DNA of 64,000 nt, taken from Emiliania huxleyi CCMP1516. Taxonomy: Eukaryota > Haptophyta > Isochrysidales > Noelaerhabdaceae. Position numbers and translations under genes: made by a program. The stretch spans positions 501,566 to 565,565 of the forward strand of contig NW_005197128.1 of NCBI RefSeq assembly GCF_000372725.1, given 5' to 3'. Positions 50,135 through 59,996 of the stretch are shown here, piece after piece; position 1 is the first letter of the stretch; each line of letters starts with the position of its first letter. Under the pieces are notes generated by a model. It did no database searches. It was given only the letters and a program-made list of their open reading frames with translations, and was not told the origin of the DNA.

Positions 50135-51547
50135 ATGGACGACTCCCTCGACGACGGCCTCCTGGCGAGGTGCCGCCGGGTGCTCTCGCCGCGTCGCATG
50201 CTGCAGCGCGGCGAGGTGAGTGGTGCGCTCGGTGACCTCGGCACGTTTCTGCCGGACGTCGTGGCCCTCTCGAGCGTGATGGGCTCGGCGCTCCCCGCCG
50301 CGTCCTTTGTCTTCTTCTCGGGTTTGTGGAACCTCGTCTCCGGCTGTCTTTTCGATTTGCCGCTCCCGATCCAGCCGATGCACACGGTGGTGGCAGTGGC
50401 TCTGACCGAGGGCCTCACCTACCCGCAGCTCGTCGCCTCGGGCCTCTGGCTCGGTGCGATGTTCACGCTCCTCGGCGGGAGCGGCTCGGTCGAGCGGGCG
50501 CGACGCTGCATCCCGGTCTGCGTGGTGCGCGGGCTGCAGCTCGGCCTCGGTGCGCAAATCTTTAGACGCTTGCCGCCCAGCCGGCGCCGCGGCCGCGGCC
50601 GAGCGTGCTCTCCCCACCACCCGCGCCAGGGCTCAAGGTCTTCTCGACCGGCGCCGGCATGGCGACTCGCGAGCGAGCCCTCCTCACCCACAGCCTCGAC
50701 GGGCTCCTCGCCGCCCTCCTCTCTGCGGCGGTCGCACTCGCGCTGTACGGCGACCGAAAGCGCCCCGCCAGCCTCGTGCTGTTTGCCCTCGGTTGCGCCG
50801 GCGTGGCACGCGCGCTGCCCGCGCCGCCGTCCCTGGGCCTGCACAGCCCGCTCGCGCCCGTGCCGACTGTCGACGCGGCCGACTGGTGGCACGCTCTCGT
50901 TCGCGCCGCGCTGCCGCAGCTTCCCGTCACGCTGCTCAACGCAGTGGTTGCGACCGCCAAGCTGGCGGAGGACCGCTCGCCCCGCTTGCCACTCCACCGC
51001 GTGTGTGTGGAGAAGCTTACCTCACCTCACCTTACCTTAGGACCTCTATCCGCGGCGAGACACGCCGAGCGTCGACGCGATCGCCCTCTCCGTCGGCCTC
51101 TCCAACCTCTCCACAGCGGCCGTCGGCCACTTTCCGTCGTGCCACGGCTGCGGTGGTCTCGCCGGGCAGCACCAGTTTGGAGCGCGCACAGGGTCCTCCA
51201 TGGCGCTGCTCGGCCTGTGCAAGATGGGCCTCACCGTCGCCCTCGGCCCGGCGCCACTCCTCCGCGCCTTCGCCGCCTTCCCGCCTGCGGTGCTCGGCGT
51301 CCTGCTCGCCGTCGGCGGGGTGGAGCTCGCCGCCTGCGCCCGGGATGTGCGCGGCCGCTGCGGCTTTGTGATCATGCTGAGCGGCGCGGGGAGCGTGCTG
51401 CGCCTCGGCACAGGCGCCGCATTTCTCATCAGCTGCACCGCCGCCGCCGCCTTCCGCCTCGCGGGCCGAAGCCTCGACGAGGAGGACGAGGCCGGGGGCT
51501 ACGAGCCAGCAGCGACCGACCCGGCGAACGAGCCGGAGGATGGGTAG
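50135..51547 (+). CDS. MOT1/SulP-family molybdate (sulfate) transporter
   Basis: A multi-pass membrane protein for oxyanion uptake, probably molybdate. Exons 50135-50549, 50630-51000 and 51041-51547 sum to 1293 nt (430 aa). MOT1 signatures: GEVSGALGDLGTFLPDVVAL, LFDLPLPIQPMHTVVAVALT (the P.P.QPM motif, with His for the common Lys), IPVCVVRGLQLGLG, PQLPVTLLNAVVATAKLAED, and FPSCHGCGGLAGQHQFGART GSSMALLGL. It lacks the STAS domain of SLC26/SulP proteins. Introns are GT-AG, 80 and 40 bp long. Molybdate would feed Moco enzymes such as nitrate reductase. Confidence 0.9.
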
Positions 51548-51991
51548 GTTCTCTCTATCTCTATCCAGAGAACTTTTGCCATTTTTTCGCCCCACGCGCG
51601 TGCTGCTCGCCACGGGGCCACCGCCCACGCGGCCCCCCGGGCGCGGGGTAAGTACTGTAGTTTACTTTAGCGAGAGAGAGATGTCCCCGGCGAGCGGCGC
51701 GTCGCGCGACCTCCAGGTACGTCAGTATTTCGTAATTGCAGTAACCAGATGGGCTAAAACACGTCGACATTACCCCGGGGGCGCGCCCGGGGCCCGCCGG
51801 ATTTACGCATTACGGTGTTTCATACACACACGTACATTATACATATGTCTCGTCATGGGATGACTCTCTCGAGGTTGCGCTACACGACGCGAGTACCGTA
51901 ATCAGCGGGAACGCCTCTGAGCTGCGTTGAGGCATGTGCGTTGGCCGTTGGCCGGGCCGTCTGCGGCCCACCGCCCCGCTGGACCGCCCGC
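51548..51991. other. intergenic between convergent genes
   Basis: Contains CGGGCCCCGGGCGCGCCC-like palindromic G/C runs near 51635 and 51775; no gene seen. Confidence 0.4.
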
Positions 51992-54900
51992 TCAAAAGTA
52001 GTCCGCCTCCGCGTCCTGCTTTGCCAGCTCGAGCAGCATCGGGTCGTCGAAGAACTTGTTGATGGACACGTCCTCGCTCAGCCCCTTCCGGCGGCGCGTC
52101 TTGACCATGAACTCGCGCGCGAGGTGCGGCGTCGGCTGCGGCTCGAGCGGGCGGAGGGCGACGTTCTTGTCGAGCGGGTCGCCCGGCACGATGGCCCAGT
52201 GGTCAAAGACGGAGAGGCAGAAGGCCTGCCCCTGCGTGTGCGAGCGCATGTCCGTCTCGAAGCCGAACGAGTCGATGACGGGAAGGTAGGCCTTGATCGT
52301 GTGGAGGGGCGTGCCGGGGCGCGGCCCCTCGGACGTGACGTGCCCGCGCCGGCGCGCGAGCACGGTGTAGATCGCGGGCACGCAGTCGACGGGCGCGCTG
52401 ATGTCGACGAAGAAGATGGGCTCCATCAGCCGCGGCGTCGCCATCAGGAAGGCCGAGTAGGCGACGCGGCGCGCGGTCGGGATCACCTGCCCGCCGCCGC
52501 GGTTGATCGGCTCGGCCGCCACCGAGGCGTCGAGGATCTTGAACTTGACGTTGCGCATCGGCTCGTCGCAGAGCGGGCCCTCGCGGCACGACCACGAGAA
52601 GCCCTGCAGGATGAAGTCGCGGATACCGTTCAGCAGCTTCTTGTCCACCTCGGACGGGAGCGTGTCGTCCACGAGCACGTTGGCGCCCTTGTCGTCGGGG
52701 CCGAAGCCCCACACCGAGCGCGCCGCGAGCAGGTCCCAGTCGTACCGCTTCTGGAAGAACTCGCCCAGCCGCTTCCGCTCCCACCGGATGTCGACGGCGC
52801 CCGCCTCGATGTCCTCGGCGATCCCCTTGTCGAGCGGCTCCGCTATCATCGTCAGCTTCGACTTGCCGTTCGGCGTCTCGGCAAAGCACTTGAGCGACGA
52901 CGTCTCGACGACCGTCTCGCAAAAGGCGACCACGGGGTCGGAGACCTTGACCTCGATCTCGGCGTAGACGTGCCGCAGGTCGTGCATCACGCAGTCGAGG
53001 TACAGCTCGCCCGTCCCCATAATGACGTGCTCGCCCGACTCCTCCACCTTGGTCGTGAGCAGCGGGTACGCCTTGTTGAGCTTGCGCAGCCCCTCGAGCA
53101 TCTTCGGCAGCTCGGACGGGTTGAGCGGCTCCGCCGCGATCTTCATCGTCGAGAGCGTGTTGAAGGCGAGCGGGCGGAAGATGCACACGCCCTCGCGCGC
53201 CACGCCCGGCGCGCCTACGCGATGGGTGCAGAGAAGCCTCGGAGGCGGCGCCGAGACCGAGAGTCGGCACGGCCGCGCGCGCCGGCGGTGATGGTGCCCG
53301 ACTTGACGAGCGACGCGTCGACGCCCTCGATGAGCGCCCAGCAGCCGGCGGGCACCTCGTTCACCTCGAGCCGGTAGCGCGACTGGTAGAGCCACAAGCG
53401 CGAGACGGTCCGGCGCGCAGAGTCCTCTTGGTCGTCGAGCGAGTACGACTCGCCGAGCACATTCACCTCCTGCCCAACCTTGAGCGTGCCCGAGAGCACG
53501 CGGCCGAACGCGTCGAAGGACTCGCAGTCGGGCCGGTGGTACCTACGCTCGGCCAATCTCGGGTCATCTCGGTCGCCCCCCTCGCGGAAGAGGCCGGGCA
53601 GTGTGGGGCGGGGGGGGGCACATCTTGGTCACGTTGACCATCAGCAGGCCCGACGCGTCGCACGCCGTCATGCTGCCCACAAAGTCGTCGCTCAGCGCGC
53701 CAGAGTAGGAGTGCTCCACCTTTGCCGCCGCCGCCGCCACCGGCGACGGCAGGTGCGCAACGCACGCGTCGGCGAGCCCGGCGTAGGAGCCGCCTGAGTC
53801 ATTCATAATCGTGGAATGAATGAGGAGGAGTGAGGCATGCCCGAGCCCGGCGTACAGGAGCCGCCGAGGAAGCGGCTCATCACGAGCTTGAGGAGGGGCT
53901 TTGGGTCGAGCGCATACTCCTCCTTGCGCAGCGGCATGCCGAGGTCGCCGAGCGTCGCCTGGCGGTCGTGAGGAGGGGCGAGTCTCGCGCGCGGGGCACC
54001 TCGGTCGAATCACGGGCGGTGGCTCTCGAGCGCCGCCTTGAGGTCCTGCTCCGACTCGGAGATCGCCTGCGTCACGAGCTTGTACAGCGGCTCGAGGACG
54101 AACTGGACGAACGTGCGCGGCCCGCCCCCCTCGGGCGGCTTGCGCCGGAAGCCGCGCGTGTCTGGCTGGAAGTAGACGTCTCCCCACAGCCGGCGCGCAA
54201 AGGGGGCGGGCTTGAGGTCGGGATAGTACTCGGCGTACAGCGAGGCGAATGAGGAGAGCGTGAAGCACCAGTTGAGCTGCGACGAGCAGAAGACGACGCC
54301 GCCGTCCTCGGGCGAGAGGCGCGGGTGCTCGCCTACTCGCGGGTGATCTCGGGTGATCTCGGGTGCTCCGTCCTCGGCGGAGAGGGGGGGGGGGTGCGCT
54401 TGCCCGCGGACGCGGCGGCGATGGTTGCGTTTGCCTCCTCGATGACCTGGCGCACCTTGAAGTACGCGTCCTGCGGCGGCAGCTTGAGCTCGAGGATGAG
54501 TCGGTCCATCTTGTTGACGACGAGGACCTACACCTCCCACCCTCGGGTGAGCTCGGCTACTCTCGGCTGCCGTCCCTCCCGGGGGCACCGCGACAGCCGC
54601 GCACCAGCTGCAGCCGCTCGGCGAGCGCGTGCCGGATGAGCCGCTCTGTGTTTGAGGTGACGCCCTCGACGACGTCGACGACGAGCAGCGCGCCGTCGGC
54701 GAGCCGCAGGGCGGCGGTCACCTCGTCCTGGAAGTTGACGTGGCCGGGCGTGTCAATCAGGTTGAAGAGGTAGTGCCTGAGAGGGCAGCGAGTTCAGAGC
54801 TCACCCCTCGCTCCTCGGAGGGGGCGCGTCCATCCGCCGGACAAGGACGCGCTTCTCGCTCGACGACTGCAACAGCAGCGTCATCGGCGCGGCCTTGATC

Positions 54901-56062
54901 GAGAGGCCGCGCTTCTGCTCGTCGACGCGCGAGTCGGTGTAGCGCCGCTCCGCCATCACCCCTCCGACCTCGCGCTTGCCCGCCTTGCCTTGGTGCCCGC
55001 GCCGCGCCGTTCCGAGCAGGTGCGTGCAGCCGACGAGGCTGTCGAGCAGGCTGCGGCGGCGAGGGCGGGGCGGCGGCGGGGCGGGGCTGGTCAGAGCCGA
55101 CGGGCGCCGGTGGCGGTCAGGCTCGCTCGGCCGCAGAGGCCTCGGTGTGTGGGCGAAGATGGCGCGCAGCCTGGCGAGGCTCGGTGCGTGTGGGCGCCAG
55201 CTGCCCGGAGGCTTCTCGGAAAGCTCTCGGAAGGCTCTCGGAAGGCTCTCGGTGAGCGGCGCCTGGTCTTTCCGTGGTGGAGGTGGCCAAGCACGGCGAC
55301 GTTGCGCACCTGCGCCGAGGCGGGGAGGCAGGTGGGTGGAGGCGCGGCGTCCCTGGGGGGTGAGGTTGGGGAGGGGGGGGGGCGCCGGGCTGCCGGGCGG
55401 GGCAGCGGAGAGGGGGCGCGCCAGCTCTGGGTGCTTCATCAGCGAGCAGAGGAAGTCCGGCGAGTAGCGCGTCTCGGGCACGGACTTCTCGACGATGTCG
55501 AAGTCCTTGTGCTTGACCGGCGCGACGATCGGCTGCGTGATCGGCTGCGTGTCCTCGTCCTGCACCGTCGTCTCGACGCCCTCGCCGTACACCTCGAGCG
55601 CCGTCGGGTAGTACTTCTTGTCCTCGTGCAGCACGATGCGCGAGTCGTCACCGGCGTCGCCCGCATCGGCCATCTCGATGTCGCCGCCGCGCTGCGGCTC
55701 ATCGGCCTCCTCCTCAATCTCCTCCTCCTCCTCGTCCCCCTCCTCGATCAGCGGGCCATCCTCCTCCTCGTCGCTGTCGAGATCTGCCGGCGGGGTGGGA
55801 GCGTGGCTGGTGAGGAAGCCCGCGGGGTGAGGGCGGCGGCGGCGAGGGCGGCGAAGGAGACGGCAGAGCGGCGAGAACGACGGGGGTTGCGGCGGGGGTG
55901 GCGCGGGTGCCGTGGCGGCGGCGGCGGCGGCGGCGAAGCAGGCGGCGGGGATGGGAGGGAGCGAGCGCAGCGGCGACGGCAGGGGCGGAGGCGGAGGGCG
56001 GCGTGGTTGGCATCGCCTGGCCCGATATAATTGCCAAACTCGTCGTACAGCTCCTCCTCCAT
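51992..56062 (-). CDS. EFTUD2: U5 snRNP GTPase Snu114/EFTUD2
   Basis: An EF-2-like spliceosomal GTPase that controls Brr2 and U4/U6 unwinding. It starts [15 protein letters not shown] at 56062 and has an acidic N-terminus ([20 protein letters not shown]). The G domain shows [15 protein letters not shown] (P loop), [33 protein letters not shown] (G3) and [18 protein letters not shown] (G4). Later exons have [40 protein letters not shown] and [20 protein letters not shown]. The C-terminus reads [34 protein letters not shown]. At least eight introns; the first (after ...IGP|) has a GC donor, and those near 53560, 54330 and 54540 contain ATCTCGGGTG/ATCTCGGGTC tandem units. The large final exon covers about 51992-53230. 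Confidence 0.93.
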
Positions 56063-57503
56063 GGCGGCACGCGTAGAGAGCGCGCCGCGACAAGTGGAGT
56101 GGGGGAAAGAGAATTCGCAACCCGCCGCCCGGGACAAGCGATCCCACGACAGCGATTGTGGGGACTACATGATCCGTACGTGAAGGGTGGAGGGGCCCGT
56201 CCAGGGCCCGCCCGCAGAGCTAGAAATCACGCGTGAGTGTGTGTCTTCTTCTCGCCTCGCGTGAGCGCGTCTGCGACGCGCGCCTTGCGGGCAGAGCCCT
56301 TAGCCACCCTTTACATCTTGCGCGGTGAAGAAAGAAAGGAAGAAAAGCAGGAGTTGCGGCGGCCGGCACCGCCACCAGGCCCGCCCCCCCCACCACCGCC
56401 TCCGCCCCCGCCGTTGGAGCGACCGCTGGGTCGAGGGGCCGCCCCTGAGGCCCCATACCAGGCGGTGCGGCCGCCAGTGCCGCCACCGCTTCCGCCACCC
56501 CCGCCCCCACCTCTGCCCCCGCCGCCGGCGTGGCCGTCACCGTAAGAACCCGCGCGGACCTGGGGGAACCCGGAGCCGCTCCGTTGGAGGTTGGAATACC
56601 CGGGGGAGGGGACCGAGGGGGGGGAGTCGCCGCAAAACGATAACGGGTGTACGCCGGCGAGCCGAAAGGCCGAGACCGGAGGACCCCAGGTGGAGCTTGG
56701 GGTCAGTTGTCGGAGGAGGCGAGAGATGAGCTGACGCGGCCTCTACGAGTGGAGTCGGGAAGTACGAGCTCGCCGGGGGTGGACCCGTCGCGGCGGCAGC
56801 TGGACCGCTGTGATCTACGACGAGGAGGGCCACGCCTCCCCGAGCCTGAAGAGGAGCCGGCGGAGGGGAGGGGCGAGCCGAGAACGATAGAGAGGCCGCG
56901 GGCGCGGGCGCGACTCGTCGACCAGGGAGAGCGGGCCCGACCTCCCTGGGAGGGGTGCGGTGGCGACACGACACAATGCCGCCGCCCTCGCCCGGGGAAA
57001 CTTCAGCAGGACAGTCGACGCTCTCGGAGGCGGCAGTACCAGTCGGAGGTGAAGCGGAGGTGAGACCTCGGCCAAAGAAGAGACATCAGAAACGGCTACA
57101 GCGGCCGTCACACGACGCTCGGCTGGCGAATAAAAGAGCGAATCAGGGAGACCGGAGCCCCGGGGGGGCGGGCGGTGGAACCCTGAGACGGGATGCTGAG
57201 CGAGGACCTGTGTACGTGCGTACCTCCACCACCGCATCGACACCACCACCGAGATGCTCTGCGTCGAGAGCGACAGTGTTGGCTTCATGCAGTGAAGCGT
57301 AAGCGTGCTGCACCGACTACTCGTAAAGAAAGAAAGAAAGAAAACACACAACCCAAGGGAGGGATGGGAGAACGGCACGCCGCCACCACACAGGGATTTT
57401 AAGGAGAGGAGTGTGGTGCGCTAGCCGTCGCCCACCCTGGGGAGTCTGCCTCTTCGTATCTCTTAGTCGTTGTGCGTATTAGCCGGCGGGGGTTTCTCTT
57501 TTG
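56063..57503. other. intergenic; possible glycine-rich minus-strand reading and an S2 repeat
   Basis: A minus-strand frame at about 56306-56745 reads [40 protein letters not shown] and ends SSFLSSPRKM then TAA, which resembles a Gly-rich RNA-binding tail. No start or RRM is visible, so I do not call a gene. GCGAATTCTCTTTCC (minus strand) lies about 50 bp upstream of the EFTUD2 ATG. Confidence 0.35.
57328..57422 (-). repeat. SINE-like repeat family S2, copy 3
   Basis: (AAAG)n, CCCAAGGGAGGGATGGGAGA, ACGGCACGCCGCCACCACAC, AGGGATTTTAAGGAGAGGAG, TGTGGTGCGCTAG: nearly identical to 38355-38450. It ends 80 bp before the NIPA start codon. Confidence 0.8.
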
Positions 57504-58719
57504 ATGATCAAGGCGGCGCCCCGGTGCGGTGTGTGGGTGACTCTCTTCTCGATGTGGTCAAACACCTCCACCGCGCTCGGCTTCTCCTGGCTGCCCGTCG
57601 GCGAGTGCACGCGCGGGGAGCACCACTCGCAGTCCTCTCTCGACGCGCTCGTGGGGTTCGGACTCGTCGGCGCCGCGAGTGCCGGCATCTGCATCACGCT
57701 CAATGTGCAAAAACTGGTGCACAACCGCAACTACGACCCGGTCACGGGGCGTCAGAGCATCCACTTCACCCGAATCCCGCTCTGGTGGGCGGCCGTCATC
57801 GCCAACGGTCTCTCGGCGCGCGCCTCCCTTCCCGGGCCGCTCCTGCCGCCGCCACCCCGAACGCCCGCTCCTGTCTCGCCCAGGAGCTCGTCAACCTGGC
57901 CGCGCTCGGCTTCGCGCCCGCGACGCTGGTTGCGCCGCTCGGCTGCCTCTCCGTCGTCTTCAACGCCTTCACCGCCGTCTTTTGGCTGCGCGAGCCCTTC
58001 TTCAAGCGCGACCTCCTCGGGCTGGCACTGATCAGCGCAGGCGTCAGCTGCATCGTGATGGGGCAGGTGGGCGCTGTCGGGGAAGTGTCTAGGACGTGTC
58101 TAGGAAGTGTCAAGGAAGCGTCTAGCCTGCATTGTGACGGGGCAGGTGGGCTCGCCGGCGCCTCCGATCACGGTGCCGTACCTGCGCGAGGTCGTCGCCT
58201 CGTCCTCCTTCTACCTCTACCTCGCCTCCCTCGCCGCCTTTCTCGCGCTGCTCGTGCTGTGGGCGCAGCCGCGCTTCGCTCGCCGCTTCGCTTGGGTGTA
58301 CCTCGCCGAGAGCGCCGTGTTTGGGTCGGCGACGACCGCCGCCGCGCGCGCGTTTGCCTCCCTCTGCGGGCCTCCGCTGACCGGCGACTGGGCCAACGCG
58401 ACCAGCCGCGAGGGGTGGCCGTTCTTTTGGGGGTCCGAGATCTAGCCGAGATCAGCCGAGGTGCAGCCGAGGTGCAGCCGAGGTGCAGCCGAGGTGCAGC
58501 CGAGGTGTAGCCGAGGTGTAGCCGAGATGTGGTCCGGCGGCGAGGACGCGACGGTCCTGTTCTGAGGCGCGAGGCCGACGCTCTGCTGTGACCTTCGTCT
58601 CTTCACACCTCGCACTCTGTGGGAAGGTCGCTGCTGCTGCTATTGCTGACCGCGGTCGGGTCGCTGCTCACCCAGAACCAGGCGAGGGAGGGAGGGAGGG
58701 GGAGGGAGAGAGAGAGAGG

Positions 58720-58766
<47 letters not shown>

Positions 58767-59413
58767 GAGTCTCACCGGAGCGACACACAGGCTCACACAG
58801 GCTCTCAGCCGGCTGCGCTGCGGCACAGGCGATGGTGCGTTTCTCCAACTCGGAGGTGGTGCCGCTCTACTTTTGCTTCTTCTCGGTGGGCGGCGTGTAC
58901 GGTGCCCCCCACCCCCACCCCCCAAACAGCCCCGCCGGCCGGGCTGCGAGCGGCGCTTCTTCACGCGTCTCTGCATGAACAGGTGCGGCGCTGGCGTACG
59001 ACGAGCTCTGCTGGCCGGGCGTGCTGCTGCTGCTGCCAGGGCTCGCGCTCTGCATCGGCGGTGTCTTTTGCATCTCGTACCGGCGCGAGGCGCGGGTGGC
59101 GCGGCTGCGTGCTGCGGCGGGGGCGAGGGAGGAGGCGCGGGATAATGGTGACAGAAATGGTGATAGTAAACAGTAGTAGCAGCAGCAACAACAACAACAA
59201 TAGGTGCGGCCCCTCGCCCGCTCGTGCATCTCGGCGACGCACAGCGCCTCGTCGCTGAGCATCGGCAGCGTGCCCAGCGTCGTGAGCAGCCTCTCGCTGC
59301 CGCCCGGAGCCGCGGCCGCTGCTACGGGGGGCAACAACGGCGGCTCGGGCACCGGCGCGGCCTTGCTCGCCGACAGCGCGCCGGACGAGGGCGGTGCAAG
59401 CAGTCGCGCATGA
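57504..59413 (+). CDS. NIPA-like Mg2+/DMT-superfamily transporter
   Basis: A membrane protein of the NIPA (DUF803) family, putative Mg2+ uptake. Exons 57504-57815, 57884-58066, 58146-58432, 58627-58681, 58829-58892, 58983 to about 59150, and a last exon from about 59202. Reading: LVGFGLVGAASAGICITLNV QKLVHNRN, ELVNLAALGFAPATLVAPLG, CLSVVFNAFTAVFWLREPFF, SSSFYLYLASLAAFLALLVL, LLLLLTAVGSLLTQNQ, AMVRFSNSEVVPLYFCFFSV and PGVLLLLPGLALCIGGVFCI. These match the family's FAPASLVAPLG and late LNxAL..F.TS.V.P.YY motifs. The tail is Ser/Gly-rich. Introns after exons 1, 4 and 5 have GC donors. The third-exon junction (58067-58145) lies between 24-bp direct repeats. The final frame (stop 59413 or 59433) is uncertain. 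Confidence 0.85.
58442..58532 (+). repeat. intron-internal tandem (GTGCAGCCGAG)n
   Basis: About eight units of AGCCGAGGTGC/AGCCGAGATGT in the intron after 58432 of the NIPA gene, related to the GAGCCGAGAT units in other genes' introns. Confidence 0.85.
58700..58766 (+). repeat. (GGGA)n/(GA)n microsatellite in NIPA intron
   Basis: GGGAGGGAGGGAGGGGGAG followed by about 25 GA units, in the intron after the exon ending LLTQNQ. Confidence 0.9.
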
Positions 59414-59489
59414 CCATGAGTCGAGGCGTGTAGACGTACAGTAGTGTTGAGAGGTTATTCCCACTTGCAGTCTAAGCAGCCTGTGAAGT

Positions 59490-59835
59490 CTTCAGACTGG
59501 GTCAGACTGGGTCAGACTGCATCAGACTGCTTCAGACTGCTCAGACTGGGGGAGCACAGTCTGACACAGTCCGCCGCGGTCTGACGCAGTCTGGCGCAGT
59601 CTGACACATGTTCAGACTGCGCCAGACAGCAGACCCTGCGCTCTAGACTGCGCCAGACTGGAGGACATGAAACTGCGCTCCGACCGACCCACACTCTCGT
59701 GCTCCCCCACCCCGGTCCCTCGCCAGACTGCGCTAGACTGCGTCAGACTCTGCTAGACTGCGTCAGACTGCGTCAGACTGCTTCAGACTGCTTCAGACTG
59801 CTTCAGACTGCCTAGACTGTGAATAGACTGCGCAG
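59490..59835. repeat. minisatellite, unit TCAGACTGCG/T
   Basis: Decamers of the TCAGACTGC(G/T) type run through 59495-59555 and 59725-59825. A middle section has the inverted form (CAGTCTGACGCAGTCTGGCG), so the two orientations could pair. It lies between the NIPA and sulfatase genes, in the sulfatase upstream region. Confidence 0.9.
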
Positions 59836-59996
59836 TATATGTGAACTCTCACAGGCCAGCGCACAGCGCCATAGGAGGTATTTTCTTCTCAATAACAAGG
59901 CTGTGAATAGACTGCTTAGACTGCAAGTGGGGCGGATAACGTCGACAGCCCGTCGGCCGGTCGCCAACCAGCCGCGGCCACCTCTCTGCAGGAGAT

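Noticed and set aside
50986-51050. GA-AG intron in the molybdate transporter (GAG|GACCGCT...TTAG|GACCTCT)
   Set aside because: A canonical GT-AG intron at 51001-51040 also keeps frame and total length, so it is preferred.
52203-53377. Long frames on both strands over the EFTUD2 last exon
   Set aside because: Arg-rich mirror readings; the EFTUD2 frame has full homology to its C-terminus.
59495-59830. CRISPR-like direct repeats
   Set aside because: 10-bp units without unique spacers; a minisatellite.
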